In this document: positions 1-11,800 of the stretch, in pieces
How positions within the stretch are numbered: the first letter of the stretch is position 1
Layout of the letters: every line of letters begins with the position of its first letter
Origin: Hyphochytrium catenoides
Taxonomy: Eukaryota > Sar > Hyphochytriomycetes > Hyphochytriales > Hyphochytriaceae
NCBI GenBank assembly: GCA_900088475.1
Contig: FLMG01001427.1
Location: 1 to 31,418 of the forward strand
Direction: 5' to 3'
DNA length: 31,418 nt
Position numbers and translations under genes: made by a program
Notes under the pieces: generated by a model
Database searches by the model: none
Told to the model about the DNA's origin: nothing
The model's input: only the letters and a program-made list of their open reading frames with translations

Positions 1-117
1 AACCCACGACATCATTCTCTCTAAGATTAGTACAGCAAACACAATTTGTCGGCAAGACTACTACAATTCTCTACCGCACCGCGCCAGTAATGCGCACGTG
101 AGTGGAGGTAACTTACT

Positions 118-232
118 TCTCTTCTTCCCTCTCTCTCTCTTTTTCTCTCTCTGTCTCTCTCACATATGTATACCTGACACTCGCAATCACTCTCTCTCCT
201 TTTTCCCTCTCTCTCCTCACCCATCGCTGTCT
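118..232. repeat. CT-rich simple repeat
   Basis: Two imperfect (CT)n/(CTTT)n stretches (about 118-163 and 190-232) separated by ordinary sequence. They create spurious Leu/Ser-rich open frames on this strand. Confidence 0.85.
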
Positions 233-2068
233 CTGCGTCATCAACATGGCAAGACAACGCTGTCCGCATCATCAGCAACGTCTCAGGTGCCCTGGTCGTT
301 GGACACCTGGAGGGCCCCAGAGGCACAGACCACACTCTCTCCTATTCCTATCTGGCTTCAGGGATCTAGTCAAGAGCGAGGGCTCTAGCTGCAGCATCGG
401 CTGTTGGTGAAGAGTGAAAAAAGGGTTCCCGCCGCAGATCCTGTTAGAGCCTTGCTCAGTCTACTTTTGACTGTCCCCTCCCGAGGCGACGATGGAGACG
501 GAATGATAGCTGTTAATAGGACACCGACCGCCTCGCGCTGGTTCCGACTGATCCCACTTTACTACTCTCTGTAGCTGTAGGCCTTCTATCCGAGGATGGA
601 CAAGTCTTAACAGCTCTAGACGACGCTGCTCTTTGTTGACCACCTTCTGGCACGATAAGTTATCTCTAAATGTAGAAGAGAAGTGAGATGTAGAAGTAGA
701 GAGTCACCTCCTCGTCCTCTTCGTTGGACTCCTGCTGCTTCTTCCGTTGAGGTTACCCTTCTTATATGAGAAGAGTAAGTTAGCTATCTACTCTCATCGC
801 CTTCCACCAGCGTTGAGGACGCTGCCTTGAGAGTGCAACCGTCTTAGTAAAGAGTTCACTTGCACTTGCACATGGATCTATCGTGAAGTAGCTTCATCGG
901 CTCCATGGGCTCAGTGAAGACCAACAGTGCTGCCTGCTGTCCATCTTCTTTCCTCTTAAGCACACGTCAGGAACCCTAACCCCCTATAAATCTGTAAGAT
1001 GAAAGGTCTGTCGCTCGCTTGCTGAAGCCGCCTCTCGACCCTATCCAATGTTGAAGCACATGGCCTTTATGTTTCAGGTTAGCTAAGGGAGCCACTCAAT
1101 AGCTGCCGGTGCCGGGAAACCAAGATACCCATCCCGTCAAGAGAACGTGCTGCTACGAAACTTCCTAGTGTAAGAGGGGCTCATTGCTCTTGCTCTGAGT
1201 GGAGCAGTGTGTTAACTGGTAGGCCATGCACCAGTACCATCTTCTGGAGAATGGACTGCACAATCACACCCATCGCGCTCTTAGATAGGTCTAGAAAGCT
1301 AGCCTGGCCTGGCTGTGATGGCATTAACTGTGGCAACGCGCCAAATCCCATTCTGAGGAGGTAGGGTCACTGGGCAAAGGAAGACTCATGGTAACGCTGT
1401 TCAAGAGTGATTGACCAGTAGCGCGTTGATCCATCAGAGTTGCGCATTGAGCCTTATCCCAACTCCGTACTGAGCTCTGCATGTGGCTCCAACTACTCTG
1501 ACCATTACCTGCCATGCACCACTCTATCCTGTCATTCTTGGCTCCTTTGGCTGACCAAGGCCACACAGTCCTACCTTCAAGGAGACTGGCTGATCTGATG
1601 CATTAATATTCACTTGCGGCTGCCTTGGGACAAGGCCGTGCCCTCCGTCATCCTCACATTCAACAACACCGTTAGAGATGTGCCAGGAGTGGTGAGGCAG
1701 AAGAGTAAAAGGACAAATGCAGCGGGAGACGCATTGAGTTCCTCCTATAGCAGCCACCCTATTCCCTGTCTCTCTCTCTCACTCGGTCTTCTCAGTCAGG
1801 TTCCGATTGCGTCCTCTCTCCCCTTCTCTCTCTTCTCCTCGTCCTCCTTTCCGACTTCTTTAGTCGAGTCCAGCTCTTCCTGCTCTGAGCTGCGAACCTA
1901 CGAGATCGCCTGAGAGAGAGAAGGGGAAAGTAAGAGACCCGTAGGAAGCTGCAACATCAGCATGATGTGAGGGAACGCGGTACAGAGACAGTGAAGAAAG
2001 AGTGTCACTTGGCTGTTGTTTATAAGGAAAGTGGGAGACTGGAAGAGGGGAGAAACGCTGACCTCTAC

Positions 2069-2334
2069 AAGAGAGAGAGAGAGGTATCCAGGAGAGAGAG
2101 AGAGAGAGAGAGCAAAGGGGAGCAAAGAGACACAGATAAGGATCTAAGGGAAACAGAGAGAGACAGAGAAAGAGAGAGAGGGTTAGAATAGAGAGAGGGA
2201 TAGAGAAAGAAAGAAAGAGAGAGAGAATATGTGTGTGAGTGTGAGAGAGGACACAGACAGAGACAGAGAGACAGGGAGAGAGGGACAGACACACAGAGAG
2301 AGAGAGAGAGAGAGAGAGGAAGAGAGAGAGAGAT
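2069..2334. repeat. GA-rich microsatellite block, about 265 bp
   Basis: Long purine-only stretches on the + strand, mainly (GA)n with GACA and GAAA interruptions. It lies about 470 bp upstream of the start codon at 2807. The opposite strand is pyrimidine-only and gives false Leu/Ser-rich frames. Such homopurine tracts can form non-B DNA; any regulatory role is inference. Confidence 0.9.
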
Positions 2335-2806
2335 AAGAAGAGACTGTGAGTGATGGGAGCTGGTCATTCTGAAGCTCTGACAGGCAGCGCCTATTACTAG
2401 ACCTCAGCAGAGGTTCTAAGAGCAACAAAGCGATATTACCACTCCAGATTTCTGGATTCTGATCGATCGCTTGCATCCTCCGCGGTCGGTCGCCAGTGGG
2501 GCTGCTCCCGACCTCATGACCCGGAGCATTTTGACCGATCAGCAGCTGATAGCAGAAGGACCACCTGCCAGTGTAAGCTGCTGATGAGAAGAATCGGCAT
2601 GCAGCTTGTCTGCAAGTCCTTCTACCATTCCTAGGGCGATAAGAGGCACCCAAATGGGGCTCAAGCCAGAGCTGCTATCTCTGCAATAGTGAATCCTTTC
2701 GCGAGGCCACTCTGCTCAGCCCGAGAAATGGAGCAGCAGCGTCATTGAGTCAGCTACCTTTTTTGTCATCAATAGGCTCCCTTCCTCAACCCAGGACTCG
2801 GTAAGA

Positions 2807-5800
2807 ATGAGCTTCACACAGCTGGAGGTCCTGGTAGGGATTTTGAGGAGGAGTGGACAGCTCGTATCTATCGAGAAACATCCCAGCGCCAGAGGCTACA
2901 GAGCCGTGATCGAAGAAATCCCACCTGGTGGTGAGTCCCTGTCGCGCTGAACTCGTCGGCCTCAGCTTGCTCTGTAAAGCCTCTTCACTCTTCGTGTGTC
3001 TTCGTTACTCGTCTCTGCCTGTAAGCGTCCTACCTCTTGTCGGTTTTACTTCTCCCTTTTCAGCACACTATGCCCGTGACGCACACTATGCCCGTGACTT
3101 ATGGAGCTCCTAATATTTCCATCAGCTGAGAGGCAATTTTTATTGGACTTCCTTCCGGACTCCGGTGAAGAGAAACGGGAGGTCATCGTCTGCTTGTGCT
3201 GTGAGAACATCTTCTCCCCGTCCCAGTGGCTGCTTCACAAGGGAGACAGGGGAATGGAGACTGGCCATCCGAATATTATCCCCGTCACTGCTCAGGGCAT
3301 CTCTGGGAAGGAGGATGAGAGACGGGAGGTGGTAGGAGGTGATATGGACGCAGACGCGCTAATGTCAGACTCCATGGCTTCTAGCGATGGAGAGTACATC
3401 CAGAGCGCGGAAGAGAAAGAGGAGAGGAGCGCTCAAGCCTCCAGAAAGCGACCACGGGTTGTTATTAGAGAGTTAAGTGCCGGAGAGGAAGACTTAGAGG
3501 AAGTTGACGAGGAAGAGTACTCCATACATAGCGACGAAGAACCTGAGGATGCTAAAAAGGTAAAGGCCGAAGGAAGCACGCTCTGTCTGTCTGCCTAGCT
3601 TTCGTATCCTCTAGCTCTTGGTAAGAGACAGTAGTATAGTCTCTCGGCCCTAGATTCCCCTAACATCAACCCATCCCTTCCTTGCCCCGCTACATCTCTC
3701 TGCTCTCGCAAGCCTCGAAGGTCCAAACCTGGTACGTACCGGCCCGATCGCTTTTTGTCCATCATCTGTGCTTATACTCTCTCTCTCTCTCTCACCATCT
3801 CTCTGTAGATATCACTGCAGAAGCATCACCGCAAACCGCGAAGAGGCGGAAGAGTTCCCCCAGCGCCATTGAGCAAAGGTGCCAGCCGACTCGATCCACA
3901 CCTGTCCTGCAATCTGCATGGCAGACTCCCGTTATGACATGCTGCTCGCTCTTGTCTGCGATGGGTGCACCAGGTGTCGCTGTCTTCAATGCGTATGTTC
4001 TTACTTCTCCATGTGTGCCCAGGTCAATCTTTGCCACCAGGCGCTCTCCTAGGACCATCCCGGACGGCAAGTGCCTGAAATGCGGCATTGAGGTGCATGG
4101 CAGCCTAGGGGTATGACTTCCTTCCCCCCTTTCTTCTCCCCGTATGCTGAGGGCTTCTTTCCTCCTATTACTTAATATATATGTGACTGTCCTCGGACTT
4201 TCTCTGTGCGAATTGCGTTATGCAAGGCTTTGTGCACCCGCTGCTCCCAGGATGAAGGTACGAGGACGACTCCAGCAGAAAGTTACGCAGAAGACGACAA
4301 GGAAAATGAAGGTTGGCTCACGATGTAATGGCTAAGCCAAGGAAATCTTTGGGGAATAACGCCAACTACTTTGCCGTTTATGCTTTGCCACTTGACATCT
4401 GCAGCTGAGGCTCCAGAAGGATGCCGAGTGTGTTTCAAGGGCAATCTTGAGCATACCATTCTCCTGTGCGACGGTTGTGATGCGGAGTACCATCTGCACT
4501 GCCTTAAGCCTCCTCTCTACGTCATTCCCGAAGGTGAATTTCCTTATCTGAGATCCTTTCTCTTAAGCTCCCTACTGTCTCTCGATCAAGAGGTTTTATG
4601 GAAGACGTTTAAAGAGACAACCCAAGAATATGTTTGTCTTCCTAATTGGATGTCCAACAGTTCATTAACACTTCTTATCTCTCACTGGTGCTTTGCCTTC
4701 AAGGTAACTTTTACTGCATGTACTGCGCGCCATTTGGTCGTGCACGTCTCTCAACGAATGGAACGGACCGCGGGAGGAGTTCGGCAGGCCGGACATACCT
4801 CGGTGCTGCTTGCAGGGGAGTTACATGCTACATGCAGAAAGACTGTAAGGGCTCAATATCCTGACTCTCCAGACGCGCTATAATTTCCCCAACAACCTTC
4901 TCTCGTCAGATCTTGCCTTACGCAATTCAGGACTACGTATTGTATGACCGTATGGCAACCCTCAGACGTCCGCTAGTCTTTCATCTGCTTCCCTGAGACT
5001 ATCATTGCGATCTATCCCTTCTGCTCCCTTGGGCTGCTTGCATTCACCGTTTCCCTTTTCAGCTTCTCATTATCCTAGTGCAATTCAATAACACCCTATC
5101 TCCTCTACCTCTGTAGCCACCCTGCTTTTTCGCTCTTACATCGGAAGTAAAGGCATGAGGAAATCATTAGGAACCTATAGCAATCTTGAGCAGGTGCGAA
5201 AGTGATCGCCATACCAATGACACCTCGTTCCTGCGGCTTAACGCCTGGCGCGTCGTTGCGGAGGCAGGACGAAACCGCGCCGGATTGCTTCATCCTTGCG
5301 CGTTGCACTTACTGAATGTCATACCGACACCCCTGACCTCTACCCCGTCGTTCCTTTGAATGCCAGGCAGCAGATGCGTACGACCAGGCTGCAATGCGCT
5401 TACACGGGGAAAAGGCCATCCTCAACTTTCCAGAAAAGTATGGCTTACCTCCTGACGAGTCTAAACCTCCCCTAGATTTAGCTGAAGCGACTCGAAAGCT
5501 CGTCTCTTATCGCACCGCTCGTGAGGAGGACGAGATAGAAGAGGGACTAGCGCAAGAGGACTCAGAGCAAACAGGGAGAGGCCTATCTTGTGATGTGCAC
5601 AGAGAGATGCAGGAAAGCCTAAACAGACTACAGGTAGTATGGAGCCCCTTTGTTGCGCTCTCATCCTGTCCTCCTCACTAAGTTACCTGTGGAAGACAGA
5701 GGTTCCTTTTTCCTAGATTGGCGCTCCTTGTTCGGGCTCCGCTGACCCTTTCCTCACGTAGCCATAATTCGCATCGCTTGATTTCCTCTTTTGCTTCACA

Positions 5801-8800
5801 CTTGCTTGCAATCTAAGCGTTGGAGCCCTAAATTCTATCTAACATACGTTTTCAAGTTTATCATGGCCTCGGTATCCTGTGCATGTGAGCGATTGCTCCC
5901 CACTGCCGCGTCTCTTACCCCTGCGCTCGAAGCGTTTAATACAATGAAAGAAAAGATTCTGAAGGACCTCATAGACACTGCTCAGGCGTACAAAGAGAGC
6001 GAGAAGGATTTTCGAGAAGCTAAGACGGCAGGAGAAGCACTGGGTGCCAGGATATCTATGGTCTCTTATCTCTCGGAGGCCGATCTTAAGAAGAGTCTTC
6101 GTCTATTTCACCGTTTCCTTCCCACAGCTGAAGTTGGGAAGAAAACCCCATTTAGATCTCCTCAACAGTTGGAAGAAGCACAGGCAGATATACATAAACT
6201 GAGGGAGGCCGATGTAACAGGTATTATCAAGAAATTAGGGCCTATCAAGCCGAAAGACCTCTCTTAATGCTCGGCTCCTCGCTACACTTTATTTACTGGA
6301 CCCGTTGCGTACTTCTGCCGTTGGATATCACCCGTCTATCCTCCAGCTCGTAATTTCATCTCGTGATTTCACTAGAATATTTCCTGACCCAGTCGTCCTT
6401 TCGGTTTAACCTGCTCTCTTCGCCCCATGACACCCCGTTGTCTCTTTGGCTTCCCGCGTTCTGCAGCATCTAAAGAGTGGCATGCAGTCCTACAATCAGT
6501 GCACAACTCATTTCAGGAACTAAAGTCTGCGTCTCAGAGTGACGTCCAAACCCTAAAGCGTTGGTCTTCTGTCTCAAATCGTTCATCATCTCCATCCTCC
6601 GTACAGACTCCTTCCGCCTTGAAAACGAAACACGCTGTGACGTGGTACCATCAGCTCCTTCGTATTCCCTTTGTTTATAAAGGGAAACTTATATATCGGT
6701 TTGGTCTGGTAGAGGAGCCCTGGCAACTTGAGGACCTCTCCGAGGTTGAGACGGTGAATGTAAGGGTTTTCTTCACCGAGTACGAGAGTGAAGGACTGGT
6801 GAAGAAAGAGAAGGCCCTGCTCTCTTTATTACGTTCTCATGAGGTTGGCGAAAATCCCTCTTCTCTGACAGTAAGAGACAGACGGAGAAAAGCAAGGGAA
6901 TCCCTACCAGACAGTAGTCTTTTTCCTGTCACCCCTGATGATCTAAAGAAATATGTCATCAGCGACAAAGACTATTATTTCCTAGCAAGGACTGCAACCA
7001 CATCCTCATATCAAAGAGGAGATGGTGCAGAGAGCGCAGGACTTACGACTACCCCAGGAAGGAGACGGAAAGAATCAATGACACCTATGGAGATCGAGGA
7101 AGATGACGCAATAGGAGATCAACTGGAAGACAGGGAGGATGCGACCAGTGCACCAGGATCCATTGACGTGACAACGGAGAATGTTGAAGTGCTGACTCAA
7201 GATACCAAGCATAGACAGCAGGAGATCGCAGTTCTACATCAAGAGCTTGAGATAAGTCGACGCTCTCTCGTGTCGTTGTCGCACAAGCTCCTAGAGATCA
7301 CCACATCACCTTCAATAGATAAGTATGAGGCTGTGAAGGTTGAGAGAGAGGACGTTAAGAGGAAAAGCAGGGACTATACCATGGTGCGGGACATGATGAA
7401 AGGCATTAGAGAGAAGTTGATAGAGGAGTATGGGTCCAGCTGCGGAAATCAGGTAAGCATTAAACTTCTGGCTACGTTCTGTGTTAGAACCTCTTGCATC
7501 GATACCGTCACGTCCGTACGAAAGGGTCTTCTAGGTCTGTCAATCTGCATGTTGGCATCTCGTAAGGATACAAATCGTAGGTTTCGCTGACAATTTCTTA
7601 TGACTCTGTTGGCTCCGCGTACCCTATGCTGTTCTCTCTCCCGCCATGTGTCCATTCCCTTTTGTAGTGGAGTGTAAAATCCCAGGTCCTGGCGTCTCCG
7701 TCAATTTCAGCAGCCTTATCCGGCTTGAAGGATTGGATACAAAGTCTGCATCTTGAGCTTGACTACTTTTACGGTGAGCTTCGAGAGATGGAACCCGACG
7801 GGCTCGAGAGGGAGTCAACCGGACTAAACAGAGAAGTAAAGAAAGCCCCTGAAAGCACCAGAGAGGAGGCTCGAGACGGTGGGCTTTTGAAGGGCGACGC
7901 AGTGAAAGCAACTGAATCGAAGGGACTCGAAGAGACAGTAATGAGAACTGTTGACTCCGAGAGAGACGGCAACAGCACTCCAGAAGGGTTTGAAAACCCA
8001 ATGGAGGAAGGAGACGGTAGATTAGAGGTTTTGGTGTCCCATTATAAGGAGTTCTACATCCAAGAGCTCCTCTCTCTCTGGACCAAGAAAGCTTACACTC
8101 AGCAGGCTCTCTACCTCCTTCGCCGTTATGCCAACGTTGCAAGCGTCGAGGACCTGAAAGTCGACAGGGAAAGCGCTGAACGACAGGACGATTTGGATAG
8201 ATTGACGAGGCAAGGCAGAAAGAGGGTATTAGAGGAGGTCTTGGCAAAGGTCGACGGGCTATTGGAGGAGCTTGACGGACCAGTATGGCTAAGTCTCGGT
8301 GAGATTCGTAAGCAAAGAGACCCTCCTTGTTGTGCTACCCTTTTCAGTCTTCAACAGTGGCATTGCTCCACACTTGCGCAGTACCTGCTGACCGCCATCC
8401 AGAGGATTCATTAAAAGATTGTTCCATTCTTGTCCACTCAACCTTACTCCATTAGGCACCTGGGCAAGAGATACCTGGAACAAACGCACGAAGCATGGTG
8501 CCTTGAGCCGGCAGACCTCCGTCTTTTATCACAACCTGTGCTTTGAGCATAGAACTCCACCGCAACACCCGGAGAGTCACCTTCGACTACAGGTGAGCAT
8601 CTTCTCGTGGGCTCTTACCTCGCTCAGCTGCTAAACGGCTTATATCCGCCTTTTCTCGTCCATCCTTCGTGGTGACGCACAATAACCTTCCCGCTCTTCT
8701 CTCAGATGGTGCTTCGTGCCATCACTGATTATATCCAAAGAGTGCAAGAAGGACAGCAGATCCGCATAGAGAAGCTTACGAAAAGCTACTTCGATCTTGT

Positions 8801-11800
8801 TCCAGAGGAAATACTGCTTTTATTGGTAAGCTGCTGAGCAATAAGCAAGCGATGGATGCTAGTTACGTGGCTTACAGAAGAATATACCCTCCTGAGAGCG
8901 GCTCCGCTAAAGGTTAATGGACCCCTTTCCTTGGCTTAACAGGTGCACTCTTACGACTACATGCGAGCTCTTAGGGAGACGGCGATGACTGCCTCTACGG
9001 AAGGTAAGTGCTACAGGGCGGATCTCGGTAGCTTTAGCCACCCGAGGTTCCATGAGTTTGTCACGCTTTGCCCTTCCGACTCAAAATGAAGTAAAACAGC
9101 TTAAGCAAACATCATGCCAGGAGCTGGGAGACATACATGAGCTTTCAGAAGTCAGGCCCCTGACACAAACTTAAATATAGGAACCCAGCTAGCTTTCGAA
9201 GTGAAGGAATTAGCTAATTTCTGCGGGCCGAAAGCGTGGGCAGAGGAAGAGACTCCAACCGAGGAAGGATCGCAACAAGAAGGACGCAGGGCGCTGTCGG
9301 ATTCGCCTCAATCTGATAACGTCAGTGGAGAAGAAAGAAAACCAGAGCACCAAGCGGAAGAGACTGGTGCAGTGGAGGAAACAGCTACAGCTGAGCACGC
9401 GCAAGCTCCTAATGGGAACGTATGGACTCTTACTCTTTGTCGTACGCTTCGGAGTTACCAGCCGTCACTGACAGCTCCGCTTTGTGCAGGCGATACTTCA
9501 AGTGGAGGCCGTCTCGATGAGCACCGTGGAAGAAGGAGGACCTGGAGATGATAGCGGCAAGGAACATGCTCTTCAAGAGCTGCAAGTCTCTGAAATAGGT
9601 GACAACGTAGGATTAGTAGACGAGCCAGCAACCGTAGAGACAGATCGAGAGAAGGATGACCTTGCACCGAGTCGCATGGAAGACATCGATACACAAGGAC
9701 GGGAAGACAGTACAGTACAGAATGTCTCGAATGCCGACGATAACCGTCCTGAAACTCAGACAGTACAGAGTACGAAGCTCGAAGGACCACCTGAGACCGA
9801 TGATAAAAGCGTGGATCAGAAAGGCGACGAAGAATCCAGCTCCTTCCCAGCTGGGGACGGCCCAAGACAACTTGGACAGCACCAAGCCGCTAAGCAGAGT
9901 TCCGGAGGGCCGACTGACAATGACACTCCACACGTACCTATCGAAGTTTCCGACGGGATTGCTTGCACAGAATCGGGCAGAGAAGCAGAACTAGCAGGAA
10001 AGGAAGGCCTTCACGTCGTAAGAAAGGTTTTAAACGCATGACTTTCTTGAGAAGCTGAATTCAATTATCAATCCTCACCACCTCATGTGGCCCTTTTTTA
10101 TGCTTCTTTCTTGATGCTTGACAGGCGGCATCTAGGGCATGCCCTTCTAATGAGAATCTAGACCAATCCATGATAGAGGAAGGGAAGAAGATGGCACTAG
10201 AAGATTCTTTGCTCAGGAACAAGGTAACCGTTAGGTTGAATATGCTCTTCAGAAAGCCTTTACCTACCTCTCTTGTTCCGATACCTATTCTGGGCCAAGC
10301 TCCCGGTTCGAAGTTTCTCTAGCTCTTCAAAAGTGGGACTTGAAACCATCCCCTCATGCTTCATGTCCAAGAGGATGTTGCTAGTTTTGCGCTTTGACCA
10401 TCTTTGACTTGATAGGATGAACCCATGGAGAATCCCACTGAAATGGAAATGGAGCTCTCAGCACAGGAACCAAAGGTAGTGAGGCTTCTACCCAAACAAT
10501 GCGTTTTCTTGAATAGAACCTATCTCCTCAAACCTTTTCTCCTGTCACCCTCCTTATTACCCTGATTCTCTGTCACGATAGCATCCGCTCTTTACCGGTA
10601 CTTTCATCCTTTTCCACAACGTCCTGCTGGGGCGTCTTTACTAATCTACCTGTAAACAGTGTGCAGCCGGGAATGCGGCAAAGGTACTTCAGGATGCCGT
10701 CCCGCTCTGTGGCAGCCCATACCTGGAGCTTGACCTTATGTGTCAAGAAGACCTGCGTTCACATGAGCAAGTAATAGCGCACATCTCTATTCAGTCCCGT
10801 ATAGGCCGCTTGCATGCCTTCTCATGTCCTTTCGTCTCGGCTCTCATTCTCCGGTCAGGACCCAGGTCAAGGTCGCAAGGGCCAAGGCATCAAGGTGTCT
10901 GGGGAGAAAAAAGAAAGCACTGAGGACGGAAACCTAGATATAAGGGAAGATAAGGAGAATGGGGCCTCGCCGACGGCATCATCTGAAGATGAGGGTGAGC
11001 TCAGGAATAGAGAAACGACCAGAACTCTGCTGACAAAGACGACAGGGAGCGGCCACAAGAGCGAAAGTAAGAATCGAACCTTGACAGATTTAACCTCAAC
11101 TCTGCCATCTTCTTCCATCGCTGCCATTGTACTCTGCACCCTCCCTCTCTTTAATACTTTTGAAGAGCTCAGCTTTCCTTCATCACTCGTTTGGTGACCC
11201 TTTGTTCCAGTAGCCAATAGCTTTTTGGTAATTGACATAAGCCCCAGGTACGCCTCACCAATCTTCAACGTATGTGAGCGCCAAGTCATGGGCGGCTGCG
11301 CTAGCAGCGGTGGGCACTCTGTGCGAAGCGGTGGCTTCAATATTGGAAAAGAGGTGCAGAAATGCTCTAGCAATAGTTCGACCGCCAGGTAAGTTGACAT
11401 AGGACATTGGGGATCTTATGATTATTGAGGCTTCGGCTCTTACTCCCATCAATGCTGCCTCTTCCCCTTCGTGACTTTAATGCCTTGACACGCAAATCCG
11501 CATGTGGTGGAGTCTTGTCACCCTGCGTATGTAGGCTACCATCTAGATTGGCTAACTTTTCGTATCTCCCTAGGCCATGGAGTGGGTCGCCATGGTGCTC
11601 CTTTCCTGTCCTCGTCTACATCCTTTTCTCTATTGAACAATGTGATGGCGGCAACTGTTTTCGCTCGGCTCACTCCAAGTGTGCGACGAGTGGCTATCAT
11701 CGACTGGGGTCGTTATACTGGACAGGGAACAATGGAGCTGGCTGAAGGAGATACAGAAACTCTCTTCTTACAGGTAGTACATTCTCTCTCCTAACCTCAT

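Larger units (their letters stand above)
1..2806. other. No gene resolved upstream of the chromatin-factor gene
   Basis: I could not assemble a convincing coding model on either strand. The open frames are short, unlike known families, and partly created by the two simple-repeat blocks at 118-232 and 2069-2334. It may hold promoter and 5' UTR of the gene starting at 2807, a non-coding RNA, or very short exons of another gene. A GTAAGA at 2801-2806 abuts the chosen ATG, so a 5' non-coding exon ending at 2800 with an alternative downstream start cannot be excluded. Confidence 0.4.

Noticed and set aside
1860-2367. Long Leu/Ser-rich minus-strand frames.
   Set aside because: Produced by the GA/CT microsatellite, which lacks stops in several frames; no domain and skewed composition.
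6427-7590. 387-codon frame with an ATG at 6427 as a separate gene.
   Set aside because: A good 3' splice site (TTCTGCAG) at 6459-6466 joins it in phase to the upstream exon, and its ends match intron donors of the larger gene.
10300-10325. GGTTCGAA resembling a tRNA T-loop.
   Set aside because: No matching acceptor, D or anticodon stems; it lies in an intron. No tRNA or rRNA gene was found elsewhere.
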